Of a stretch of DNA of 51,328 nt, positions 15,726 through 24,180 are shown one piece after another. A model generated the notes under the pieces. That model had not been told where the DNA came from and made no database searches. It worked only from the letters and a program-made list of their open reading frames with translations. Made by a program: the position numbers and the translations under genes. Position 1 is the stretch's first letter; each line of letters starts with the position of its first letter. This DNA comes from Bacillota bacterium (GTDB lineage: Bacteria; Bacillota; Dethiobacteria; DTU022), in assembly GCA_018400435.1 (NCBI GenBank), contig JAGYMW010000003.1, positions 1-51,328 of the forward strand, in the 5' to 3' direction.

Positions 15726-16686
15726 TAATCGATTTTATCTCGGTCTCGATACATCTGCTTATACCACCTCCCTGGCCCTGGTAAACGGGCAGGAAGAACT
15801 AATTGCCGACAGGAGGCTGCCACTTAAGGTCAAGAAAGGATCCATTGGGTTGCGCCAGTCAGAGGCTGTTTTCGCCCACCTGGCCAATTTGCCACTTCTG
15901 TGGCAGGAAGGGGGAAGACCGCCCTCCGAGGGGCAGATAAAAGCGGTTGCCTTTTCTGATCGCCCCCGACCGGAAAAAAATTCTTATATGCCTGTTTTTA
16001 AAGTTGGCGAGGCTTCGGCTCTGCTTATTGCGCAGACGACTGGGATCGCCGCTTTTCGATCTACCCACCAGGAAGGCCATATCATGGCCGGACTCTGGTC
16101 AGCCGGACTGGCCGGCGGGCATTACCTTGTTTTTCACCTCTCCGGGGGGACTACGGAAATATTGAGTGTTTCGGAAGAAAAGCCGGGGAGTCTGCATATG
16201 GAATTCCTCGGGGGCAGTGCCGATTTACAGGCCGGTCAGTTCATCGATCGGCTGGGTCGTGATTTTGGTTTTACTTTTCCAGCCGGGCCCTATCTTGAGA
16301 AAGTTGCCTGCAGTGGTGAAGAAGATAAAATAAGGCTGCCGGTATCTGTCAGCGGCCTTTCAATCAGCTTCAGCGGACCGGCCAGCCATGCCCAAAGGAT
16401 ATGGAAGAAAGGCTGTTGCATAGAGGACCTGGCCCTGGCGATCGAAATATGCATTGCCGATTCGCTGGCCGGAGCTGTGCAAAATATTCCCGGGGGATCT
16501 AAAGCTTACAGTGCTGCTCTTGCTGTAGGGGGGGTTGCAGGCAACTTATTTATAAGGCAGCGCCTGCAGAAAAAATTACCGTCATGGCAAATATTTTTTG
16601 CCGCTCCTGAATATGCTTCCGACAATGCAGTTGGACTGGCTGTCCAGGCAGCGCGGCTGGACGGATATGGAAGCCGCTCTTCTTAG
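15709..16686 (+). CDS. TsaD/Kae1-like paralogue, short form
   Basis: The 325-residue protein belongs to the ASKHA/TsaD superfamily. The start DTSAYTTSLALV parallels the TsaD phosphate loop, STHQEGH carries the HxxxH metal site, LSGGTTEIL matches the SGG-HTE loop, and SDNAVGLAVQAA matches the last metal ligand. The canonical ETSCDETAAA start of TsaD is changed, and the protein is slightly short, so it is more likely a paralogue than the essential t6A enzyme, which I would expect elsewhere. TTG start inside the end of nusB. In many Clostridia folD occupies the slot between nusB and xseA. Exact substrate unknown. Confidence 0.75.
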   Translation: MKENINNRFYLGLDTSAYTTSLALVNGQEELIADRRLPLKVKKGSIGLRQSEAVFAHLANLPLLWQEGGRPPSEGQIKAVAFSDRPRPEKNSYMPVFKVGEASALLIAQTTGIAAFRSTHQEGHIMAGLWSAGLAGGHYLVFHLSGGTTEILSVSEEKPGSLHMEFLGGSADLQAGQFIDRLGRDFGFTFPAGPYLEKVACSGEEDKIRLPVSVSGLSISFSGPASHAQRIWKKGCCIEDLALAIEICIADSLAGAVQNIPGGSKAYSAALAVGGVAGNLFIRQRLQKKLPSWQIFFAAPEYASDNAVGLAVQAARLDGYGSRSS

Positions 16687-16754
16687 AATTGGTGAACGAA
16701 AAGAGACTATGAAAGGATTTTCCTTTTAAATGACGAAGATAAAAATAATCGTAC

Positions 16755-16782
16755 TTTAACTGTTTTTATTATTACTTATAAA
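16755..16782 (+). promoter_or_regulatory. Possible promoter for the redox gene pair
   Basis: TTTAAC (16755-16760) and TATAAA (16777-16782) are 16 bp apart in very AT-rich DNA, 37 bp before the ATG of the NuoF-GltD fusion. It is a moderate match in the only long gap here, so it is tentative. Confidence 0.4.
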
Positions 16783-16819
16783 AATTTTTGCGATAACAGA
16801 CAGGGAGAGATCCGATTCA

Positions 16820-18781
16820 ATGACCAGAGTATTTTTCAGCAGCTGGAATGGAAGAATAATCGATGAACGGAGAAAAAAACCGGAAGAAAGAATAGATTTG
16901 GAAGAAACAGGTTTACCTGCAGGGATCGGAGAAGATAAGTTACGGGCCTTTATCGGCTGGTCGGGGCTGGTGATTATCGACCCTGAGGTGAATGTTGTTA
17001 AAATGTTAGCCGAGTATTATCGAAATTTCCAGCATGAATCGTGCGGACGCTGCGTTCCCTGCCGTGTCGGCAGCAAGATACTGGCCGATAAACTGGAAAA
17101 GATGCTAACTGAAGGTGGAACCGGGGCCGATCTGGCTTACATAAAAGAACTGGCCGTCCTGATAAGGGACGGCTCGCTTTGTGAACTGGGGATATCTTCA
17201 CCGACTCCCCTTCTGCATGCCCTTGAATATTTTGAGGATGATTTTAATGTTCTTTCCAATGGACAGGGTGGTGAGGAAGAAAGTACAGATCAATACAGGA
17301 CTGTATTAACTGCTCCCTGCCGCAACGGATGTCCCGCCCATATTAACGTGCCGGGCTATATCGAGGCGATTAAAGAGGGCAATTTTGCCGAAGCGCTGGC
17401 CATTAACAGGGAAAAAACTCCTCTGGTGGGAACTCTCGGTCGGGTTTGCGTTCACCCCTGTGAAAGTAACTGTAATCGCCAGCCTTACGACGAAGCTCTT
17501 TCCATCAGGCTCTTGAAAAGGTTTGCCGCCGATTATGGGCTTTGCAATGGTTTTGAAGTTGAAAAGCAAACTATACAGGGGATGGTTAAACCTGCACGCA
17601 TTGCTGTAATTGGTTCGGGACCGGCCGGATTAAATGTATCTTACCAGCTGGCCCGCAAAGGATATGAAGTAGCCATCTATGAAGCTCTCCCGGTTGAGGG
17701 CGGAATGCTTGCTGTCGGTATTCCCGATTACCGTCTGCCGAGAGAAATCCTCGATTATGAAATTAGTCAGGTCAAAAAACTTGGTGTTAAAATCATCTGT
17801 AATATGAAAGTGGGGGAAGATATTTCCCTGGAACAGCTTAAAGCGGAAGGATACGGAGCCATATTTATTGCCACCGGCCTGCATGGCAGTGCAGCGATGG
17901 GCTGCAGCGGTGAAGATAGCTGCACCATGGGTTATTTGCCGGGAGTGGAATTTTTGAGGCTTATCAATCTTGGACAAAAAGTAAATCTTGGTGATCGGGT
18001 GGCCGTGGTCGGGGGAGGTAACGTGGCTATGGACTGCGCCCGTTCCGCTGTCAGGCTGGGTGTTAAAGAAGTATATCTCATTTACAGGCGCAGCAGGAAC
18101 GAGATGCCAGCCAATAAAGAAGAGGTTGATGCGGCGGAAGAAGAAGGAATTATCTTTCAGCTTCTGGCCAATCCGACAGCCGTCATGGAAACGAAAGGCT
18201 GTCTAAATGGGTTGGAATGCATCAGGATGCAGCTGGGCGAGCCTGATGCCAGCGGGAGAAGGCGGCCTGTGCCCATGGATGGATCGGAATTCAGGCTGGA
18301 GGTTGATACAGTCATCCCGGCTATCGGGCAGGTTGCCGATCTATCTTTCATCGATTCAGAAAGCGGTTTAAAAATATCGGAACGGGGAACACTGGTGGTG
18401 GACCGGGAAACCATGGCTACCGCGGTTCCCGGTATATTTGCCGGTGGAGATGTAGTTCTCGGTGCCAGAACGGTAATTGAGGCTATCGCTTCGGCCAATC
18501 GCGCTGCAGAAGCGATTGACAACTACTTGAAAAGCGGCAGGATAGAAGTGGGGTCACAGCTGCAGATGGAAGAATTCATAGAAAAAACCGGCGTTTACAG
18601 GGAAGAAAATGCCCCTGAAATGATTGGCGGACGCAGGCGTTTGCAGGAAGAATGCAGACCGGTAAAAGAAAGAGTAGCCGGTTTTGCTGAAGCAGACCTG
18701 GGCTTTAAATATCCGATGGAAGTAATGGATGAGGCGGAACGCTGTGTAAAGTGCCTGCGCCTCGGAATGGCCGTACTATAG
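16820..18781 (+). CDS. NuoF-type Fe-S domain fused to GltD/NfnB-like flavoprotein
   Basis: The 653-residue protein joins two modules. Residues about 40-150 are the C-terminal part of NuoF, with its four cluster cysteines (ESCGRCVPC at 75/78/81 and SLCELG at 121), but the NADH/FMN domain of NuoF is absent. Residues about 160-580 match the glutamate synthase small subunit/NfnB family: Fe-S cysteines (CRNGCPAHINVPGY, VCVHPCESNCNR), FAD loop VIGSGPAGLN (about 262), NAD(P) loop VVGGGNVAMD (about 396) and FAGGDVVLGARTV. An extra C-terminal CVKC follows. It likely moves electrons between NAD(P)H and Fe-S clusters, partnered with the next gene 19 bp downstream. The electron partner is unknown. Confidence 0.85.
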   Translation: MTRVFFSSWNGRIIDERRKKPEERIDLEETGLPAGIGEDKLRAFIGWSGLVIIDPEVNVVKMLAEYYRNFQHESCGRCVPCRVGSKILADKLEKMLTEGGTGADLAYIKELAVLIRDGSLCELGISSPTPLLHALEYFEDDFNVLSNGQGGEEESTDQYRTVLTAPCRNGCPAHINVPGYIEAIKEGNFAEALAINREKTPLVGTLGRVCVHPCESNCNRQPYDEALSIRLLKRFAADYGLCNGFEVEKQTIQGMVKPARIAVIGSGPAGLNVSYQLARKGYEVAIYEALPVEGGMLAVGIPDYRLPREILDYEISQVKKLGVKIICNMKVGEDISLEQLKAEGYGAIFIATGLHGSAAMGCSGEDSCTMGYLPGVEFLRLINLGQKVNLGDRVAVVGGGNVAMDCARSAVRLGVKEVYLIYRRSRNEMPANKEEVDAAEEEGIIFQLLANPTAVMETKGCLNGLECIRMQLGEPDASGRRRPVPMDGSEFRLEVDTVIPAIGQVADLSFIDSESGLKISERGTLVVDRETMATAVPGIFAGGDVVLGARTVIEAIASANRAAEAIDNYLKSGRIEVGSQLQMEEFIEKTGVYREENAPEMIGGRRRLQEECRPVKERVAGFAEADLGFKYPMEVMDEAERCVKCLRLGMAVL

Positions 18782-18800
18782 AGGGGGGGAGGGAGCAACG

Positions 18801-20846
18801 ATGAAGAAGACAAACACACTGACAATAGATGGGAAAAAGATATACGCTGATGAAGGAACGACGATTCTTGAGGCTGCCCGGCAGAACGGGATTGAAATAC
18901 CGACTCTCTGCTATCACCCCCGTCTTAAACCACTCGGCCGTTGCCGTTTGTGTATCGTTAAAATTAAAGGATTGGATCGACCTGTTACTTCATGTGACAA
19001 TCCGATTCAGGAAGGAATGGTTGTCGCAACAGACACTCCTGAACTGCAAGATATGCGCCGAAGAACGCTTGAACTACTGCTGGCTACTCATCCCTATGAA
19101 GATTGCCTGACCTGCGTAAGAACGGGAACCTGCGAGTTGCAGGAACAGGCTTACCGCTTTCAAAGCGAGCTTCCCGAACAGCTGGAACGTGAAGTCCCCA
19201 CTGAACCGGTATCCGACAATCCCTGGATCGTGCGGGATGAACAAAAATGCATCCTCTGTGGACGCTGTATTCAGGTTTGCCGTATCAACGTAGGTCGTTC
19301 CGTCTACAGCATGATCGGCAGCGGGGTGAATACAAGGGTTGTTCCATACCGGGACGGCCGGGAAGTATCCCTGGAGGAAGCGGGTTGCATTTTCTGTGGA
19401 CAGTGCGTTGATGTTTGTCCGGTTGCTGCTCTTACGGAAACTAACAGGAAAGAAGGCGGCAGGGAGTGGGAACTGGCCACTGCGCCGGGGGTGTGTATTG
19501 AATGTTCACTTGGTTGTTATCTTGAAAGACGGTTTTTCGATGACAATCTGATTAAGGTAACCGTCCCCGAAGAAGGGGAAAAAGTAAGCTGGCTCTGCCG
19601 CAGGGGTAAATTCGGTCTGCGGGAGAGAGAACCGGCATCCTTCACTGCAGTGCAAAAGTACAGCGGCATAAAATATGTTGACTGTGATTACGAAGAAGCA
19701 GTGGACGATACGGCGGCGGAACTACGTTCCATAAAGGAAAATGAGGGTGGCAAAGCCCTGGCCGTGCTGGCGGCGGGAAAGTTGAGCAACGAAGAAATTT
19801 ATCTCCTGCAGAAATTAGCCCGGGAAGTTCTTGATACTGAAAATATTGATCTGGGCATTGAACAAATGTGGCTGAAAGCAGTTCGCAGAGTGCAGGAGAT
19901 TAGCGGCACAAGCCCAGCCGGGCCTGCGCCTCGAGACATCGGTGAAGCGGAGTCAATCGTTATAGTGGGTTCCGGCCTTGAAGAGAGCCACCCGGTGGCA
20001 GATATGGCTGTCAGGCAGGCTTCCCGTTACGGTAAAGCGGCTGTGGTTGAAATTTCCGAGCGGGGTGAACCACTGAATGCCTGGGACGGATCAGTGATCA
20101 CGGTAAAAAAAGGTTGGGAAGGGGCTGTTCTCAGAGCGGCTGTGGATCTTTTAAAGGGTAAAGCAAGCAGCGAAGCAGCGAAAAAAGCCCGGATAGAAAA
20201 AAATGAGCTGGAAAGAATTACGAGTTTCATTACGGGATCAAATAGTATTTTGATTGTCACGCCTGAATTTTTTGCCGCTGCCGGGGCCGATGATATTGAA
20301 GCCCTCATTGCCGTGGGAGAAAAAACAGGTATGCTGGTCAGGGGCCAGAACAAGATGCTGTTATTATCCCGTTTCAGCAATGCAGCTGGAGTAGCGGTTG
20401 CTGGAGGAGCGCCGGGCTGTGGACCGGGAATGGAGACTATCCCGGAGGCCCGGGGGCTTAACCGGGACGAAATCCGCAGTGCAATTAATGACGGCCGGAT
20501 CAGCGGATTGCTGATCTTTGGAGCGGACAATGAAACTATTGGATTAAAGGCTCCCTTTACAGCGGCTGTTTGCGGTGACTACGATGAAGCCCCGGAGGGG
20601 GCGGATTACCTGTTTCCAGCTCAGCAGATTGCTTTTAAAGAAGGATGTTTTGTAAATGCTGCCTGGCAGAAGCGGTGCAATACAGCGGTGATAGAAAATA
20701 AAGCAGAAATTAATTCAGACTGGCGCCTGATCTGCGATCTAGGCATAGCTCTTGGCGCAAAATGGGAATACCCGTCGCTGGAAAAGGTACGAGAAGAGAT
20801 GAAAGAAAAAGATGTTGTCGGTCAGGCCGATCAAGATGAAAGATAA
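18801..20846 (+). CDS. NuoG/FdhA-like multi-cluster Fe-S protein
   Basis: A 681-residue protein with the electron-wire front end of NuoG and NAD-linked formate dehydrogenases: a plant-type [2Fe-2S] domain (C37, then CRLC and a later Cys), the HxxxCxxCxxxxxC motif HPYEDCLTCVRTGTC, two [4Fe-4S] sets (CILCGRCIQVC, CIFCGQCVDVC) and a molybdopterin-type [4Fe-4S] (CIECSLGC with LCRRGKFG). The remaining 400 residues resemble a shortened molybdopterin oxidoreductase fold. The segment that would hold a catalytic Cys or Sec is not recognisable and no in-frame TGA is present, so it is unlikely to be a formate dehydrogenase. It probably pairs with the NuoF-GltD fusion. AGGGAG precedes the ATG. Confidence 0.83.
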   Translation: MKKTNTLTIDGKKIYADEGTTILEAARQNGIEIPTLCYHPRLKPLGRCRLCIVKIKGLDRPVTSCDNPIQEGMVVATDTPELQDMRRRTLELLLATHPYEDCLTCVRTGTCELQEQAYRFQSELPEQLEREVPTEPVSDNPWIVRDEQKCILCGRCIQVCRINVGRSVYSMIGSGVNTRVVPYRDGREVSLEEAGCIFCGQCVDVCPVAALTETNRKEGGREWELATAPGVCIECSLGCYLERRFFDDNLIKVTVPEEGEKVSWLCRRGKFGLREREPASFTAVQKYSGIKYVDCDYEEAVDDTAAELRSIKENEGGKALAVLAAGKLSNEEIYLLQKLAREVLDTENIDLGIEQMWLKAVRRVQEISGTSPAGPAPRDIGEAESIVIVGSGLEESHPVADMAVRQASRYGKAAVVEISERGEPLNAWDGSVITVKKGWEGAVLRAAVDLLKGKASSEAAKKARIEKNELERITSFITGSNSILIVTPEFFAAAGADDIEALIAVGEKTGMLVRGQNKMLLLSRFSNAAGVAVAGGAPGCGPGMETIPEARGLNRDEIRSAINDGRISGLLIFGADNETIGLKAPFTAAVCGDYDEAPEGADYLFPAQQIAFKEGCFVNAAWQKRCNTAVIENKAEINSDWRLICDLGIALGAKWEYPSLEKVREEMKEKDVVGQADQDER

Positions 20847-20859
20847 ATGATGGGTGATA

Positions 20860-22089
20860 ATGGATAATAATATTCTTATTTACCAGGTATCGGAGATTAA
20901 CCATTACATAAAAGGTCTTCTGTATGGTGACCCCAGGTTGAGAGATATCCGTGTGGCGGGTGAAATATCCAATTTTAAGCATCACCGCTCAGGCCACATG
21001 TATTTTACTCTTAAAGATGGGAATTCATCCCTGCGCTGTGTGTTTTTCAGGAGAGAAAACCAGAGGTGCCCTTTTCGTCCCGAAGACGGACTCGGTGTTG
21101 TAACTCACGGAAATATTTCCGTCTATGAACCAGACGGTGTATATCAGCTATACGTGCTGGAAATGGAGCCGGAGGGGATGGGGTCTCTCTTCCTGGCCTT
21201 TGAGCAGCTGAAGAGAAAACTTGAAGCAGAGGGGATTTTCCGGACGGAACTGAAAAAAGAGTTACCCTTTTTGCCCCGCAAAATTGCTGTTATTACTTCA
21301 CCGACCGGTGCTGCCCTGCATGATATTGTGACCACCCTGCAAAAGCGCAGCCCGCAGGTTGATATTCTGGTTGTTGAAAGTCTGGTTCAGGGCTCAAGCG
21401 CAGCGGCGGATATAGAACGAGCTCTTGACCTGGTTAACAGGAGGCAGGACATTGATTTGATCATCCTGGCCCGGGGTGGAGGTTCCCTGGAAGATTTATG
21501 GCCATTTAATGAGGAAAGGGTGGCCCGGGCTATCTATCGCTCTAGCGTTCCGGTCATTTCGGCGGTGGGCCATGAAACTGATTTTACCATAGCGGACTTT
21601 GCAGCTGATTTGCGTGCTCCCACACCAACGGCCGGAGCACAGGCGGCGGTGCCTGAAAGGGCCGAACTGCTGGCCGGGATTGATCAACTGCGTGATCGTT
21701 GTTTTAATGCCCTGCAGAGAAGGATGCAGCAGGAAAAGCAGATCCTGGATCATATTACGGGCGAACGGTTTTTCCGCATTCCTGCAGAAAGGATCCGTTT
21801 ATTCGCTGAATACCTGGGACAGTTGAGCTTTCAATTAAGAAGGGAAATGGTTCGCCTGATGCAGATGAAAGAAATGAAGCTGGCCGGCATGATCGATAAG
21901 CTGGAAAACAGGAGTCCCCTGAAGGTAATGAACCGTGGTTACAGTTTCTGCCGTGATGAAGAGGGCGGGATCATCCATTCAGTCAAAGATGTGCAGGTGG
22001 GACAGGTTGTTAGGCTAACATTCATAGACGGCCGGGCGGGCTGCCGGACGGAATGGATTGAGGAGGATTCAATCGTTGACGAAGGATAA
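20860..22089 (+). CDS. xseA: Exodeoxyribonuclease VII large subunit
   Basis: ExoVII degrades single-stranded DNA from both ends; XseA holds the nuclease. The N-terminal OB fold (VSEINHYIKGLL, VAGEISNFKHHRSGHMYFTL) and the catalytic domain (KIAVITSPTGAALHDIV, IDLIILARGGGSLEDLW, PVISAVGHETDFTIADF, APTPTAGAQAAVP) are all typical. A C-terminal coiled coil and the end motif NRGYSFCR follow. About 409 residues from the ATG at 20860. A GTG two codons earlier is possible. It forms a pair with xseB. Confidence 0.95.
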   Translation: MDNNILIYQVSEINHYIKGLLYGDPRLRDIRVAGEISNFKHHRSGHMYFTLKDGNSSLRCVFFRRENQRCPFRPEDGLGVVTHGNISVYEPDGVYQLYVLEMEPEGMGSLFLAFEQLKRKLEAEGIFRTELKKELPFLPRKIAVITSPTGAALHDIVTTLQKRSPQVDILVVESLVQGSSAAADIERALDLVNRRQDIDLIILARGGGSLEDLWPFNEERVARAIYRSSVPVISAVGHETDFTIADFAADLRAPTPTAGAQAAVPERAELLAGIDQLRDRCFNALQRRMQQEKQILDHITGERFFRIPAERIRLFAEYLGQLSFQLRREMVRLMQMKEMKLAGMIDKLENRSPLKVMNRGYSFCRDEEGGIIHSVKDVQVGQVVRLTFIDGRAGCRTEWIEEDSIVDEG

Positions 22090-22330
22090 TAAAACGAAAG
22101 ATTTGGCCTACGAGGAAGCAGTAAAAAAATTAGAAGTGATTGTTAATAAACTGGAAGATTCAGAGATACCACTGGAAGAATCACTGGCTTATTTTCAGGA
22201 AGGAATAGCCCTGTCCCGATACTGCCGGGAAAAACTGGCGGAGATCGAAGCCCGGGTGGAGTATCTGCTGAAAGAAGAACAGAAGCAATCCACAAATGAT
22301 TTTCAACAGGGTGGTACTGAAGAACCATGA
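22076..22330 (+). CDS. xseB: Exodeoxyribonuclease VII small subunit
   Basis: XseB binds the XseA coiled coil in multiple copies. The 84-residue helical protein shows the family core LAYEEAVKKLEVIVNKLED, then PLEESLAYFQEGIALSRYC. TTG start at 22076 with AGGAGG 9 nt upstream, overlapping the end of xseA by 14 bp. A longer reading from 22058 would begin before that binding site. The stop overlaps the ATG of ispA (ATGA). Confidence 0.93.
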   Translation: MTKDNKTKDLAYEEAVKKLEVIVNKLEDSEIPLEESLAYFQEGIALSRYCREKLAEIEARVEYLLKEEQKQSTNDFQQGGTEEP

Positions 22331-23211
22331 TTGATCCAGATCGCTACATAGAGATGAAGAGGAAACGGATCAACCGGGCTTTGCAGAATGCTCTTCCTGC
22401 TGCAGGACCGCCGGTAGTCATTAAGGCAATGCGTTCTTCCCTTGAAGCCGGAGGGAAGAGGCTGCGTCCGGTTTTAACTCTTGCTGCTGCCGATACTTTT
22501 GGTGTTGACGAACATGAAGTAATTGAAGTAGCCTGTGCTATAGAAATGGTTCATACTTACTCACTGATCCATGATGACCTGCCGGCAATGGATGACAGCG
22601 CTTTGCGAAGAGGTAAACCCACCTGTCACCGTGTTTTTGGTGAGGCTGTAGCTATTCTGGCCGGTGATGCCCTGCTGACTCATGCTTTCGAGGTGCTGGC
22701 CCGCTACGGACGGAAGGAGTTTTGTGCTCAGAAAGCAGTAAGAATCATCGACGAACTGGCGAAAGCTGCCGGAGTTAAAGGGATGCTCGGCGGTCAAATT
22801 CTAGACCTGGAGGCTGAAGGAAAGGAGCTTACAGCTGAGCAGATCGAAAAAATATATATTCTCAAAACGGGCACAATGCTCAAGGCGGCTGTCAGGTGTG
22901 GGGCTATTGCTGCCGGAGCATCAGAAAGCGAACTGGTCATCCTAACCCGTTTTGCTTCTTCACTGGGAACCGCTTTCCAGATCGTCGATGACCTTCTGGA
23001 CATTGAGGGGACTGCGGAAGAGCTGGGTAAACCGGTCGGTTCAGACAGCACTCATGGCAAAGCAACCTATCCGGCGGTTTTCGGCTGCAGGGAAGCATCA
23101 CTTAAGGCCGAACAGTTTTACCGTCAGGCTGTTGAAGGGCTCGATGAACTGGAGAGGCCAACAGAGTTGCTGTGCAGCCTGGCGGACAGGATAGTGTTCA
23201 GGAAAAAATAA
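22327..23211 (+). CDS. ispA: Farnesyl/geranyl diphosphate synthase
   Basis: A short-chain trans-prenyltransferase that condenses IPP with DMAPP or GPP. Both aspartate-rich motifs are present: DDLPAMDD (about residues 83-90) and DDLLD (about 222-226). KMRSSLEAGGKRLRP-like residues (AMRSSLEAGGKRLRP) bind the diphosphate. The final VFRKK is typical of the IspA branch. 294 residues is normal. ATG overlaps the xseB stop. With dxs, ispH and fni in the same window it shows a full commitment to the MEP route plus an isomerase. Confidence 0.94.
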   Translation: MIDPDRYIEMKRKRINRALQNALPAAGPPVVIKAMRSSLEAGGKRLRPVLTLAAADTFGVDEHEVIEVACAIEMVHTYSLIHDDLPAMDDSALRRGKPTCHRVFGEAVAILAGDALLTHAFEVLARYGRKEFCAQKAVRIIDELAKAAGVKGMLGGQILDLEAEGKELTAEQIEKIYILKTGTMLKAAVRCGAIAAGASESELVILTRFASSLGTAFQIVDDLLDIEGTAEELGKPVGSDSTHGKATYPAVFGCREASLKAEQFYRQAVEGLDELERPTELLCSLADRIVFRKK

Positions 23212-23373
23212 ATTAAGTGCATCACGGCAGCAATGGATATAATTGCAAAAGAATTCAATTGGTGTTGTCGGAACGAACATCAAACAGCTCAGTTAAAAAG
23301 AATAATTACAGCGTAGCGTTAAGATAACGGATAGGCAGAGGGAGAATATTTTAATCGATAGGAGGTTTGCTTT

Positions 23374-24003
23374 ATGTCGATGGCCGATAAGAGTTGTTCC
23401 TATTTCCTCGATGTGCTGGCTTCCAAGGCGCCGGTACCCGGCGGCGGAGGAGCAGCGGCAATGGGTGGAGCAATCGGCATGGCCCTGGCCAACATGGTTG
23501 GCAATTTAACGGTGGGCAAAAAGAAATATGCTGACGTGGAGGATGAAGTAAAGAATCTGCTTGCAAAAGGAAGCAAAATAATTGACGAGCTGAAAACCCT
23601 TGTAGATCGGGATGCTGAAGTATTTGAGCCACTTTCAAAGGCTTACGGACTGCCAAAGGATACACCGGAGCAGGCTGCCCATAAAGCAGAAGTGATGGAA
23701 AAGCGTTCCATTGAAGCATGCGCGGTACCGATGGATATTATGCGGAAAGCCTATGCCGGCATAAAAGTTCATCAACGCATGGGGCAGATTGGAACAAAAC
23801 TGGCTATCTCTGATGTGGGGTGCGGGGTGACGTTTCTCAAGGCAGCTCTGATCAGCGGCCGCCTGAACGTGCTGATCAATCTGGGAGCAATTAAAGATCA
23901 GCAGTTTATTGACAGCACCAGAGAAGAAATGAATAAGTTGCTGGAAGAGGGCTGCCGGATAGCCGATGAAACCCTGGCCCTGGTCACGGAAAAATTAAGC
24001 TAA
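23374..24003 (+). CDS. fchA: Methenyl-THF cyclohydrolase (FTCD cyclodeaminase family)
   Basis: The 209-residue all-helical protein belongs to the formiminotransferase-cyclodeaminase C-domain family; stand-alone members act as methenyltetrahydrofolate cyclohydrolase (FchA) or cyclodeaminase. The start LDVLASKAPVPGGGGAAAMGG and the NLTVGKKKYADVEDE region are diagnostic. Its position directly before a FolD that lacks cyclohydrolase residues favours the cyclohydrolase role. TAGGAGG precedes the ATG. The 162 bp upstream (23212-23373) shows no gene. No histidine-degradation genes are nearby, which argues against cyclodeaminase. Confidence 0.87.
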   Translation: MSMADKSCSYFLDVLASKAPVPGGGGAAAMGGAIGMALANMVGNLTVGKKKYADVEDEVKNLLAKGSKIIDELKTLVDRDAEVFEPLSKAYGLPKDTPEQAAHKAEVMEKRSIEACAVPMDIMRKAYAGIKVHQRMGQIGTKLAISDVGCGVTFLKAALISGRLNVLINLGAIKDQQFIDSTREEMNKLLEEGCRIADETLALVTEKLS

Positions 24004-24180
24004 CAGAAGAGATGGAAAAGCCAGTTTTAAAATTCTTTTTACATAATGTTGCGGGCTGCTGATAGTATAACTTTGTAAAAGGCCGCCCTGATTGAGGGAA
24101 GATTCGTAAGGGCTGCCGGTAAATCAATGAGGCCGGATGCCGCGATTGTTTAAAATAACAAACGAAAGGAGCAAAAAGTA

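Noticed and set aside
15709-16686. The essential TsaD t6A enzyme
   Set aside because: The nucleotide-binding start motif differs from TsaD and there is no tsaB/tsaE neighbour, so I call it only TsaD-like.
18801-20846. Formate dehydrogenase catalytic subunit
   Set aside because: Only the Fe-S front end and a shortened molybdopterin-type fold are present; no catalytic Cys or in-frame TGA (Sec) is recognisable, and the length (681) is below that of FdhA-type subunits.
24004-24180. Possible operator TTTTACA/TGTAAAA (24037-24043 with 24074-24080) before folD
   Set aside because: Only 7 bp with a 30-bp spacer in AT-rich DNA; no promoter is aligned with it.
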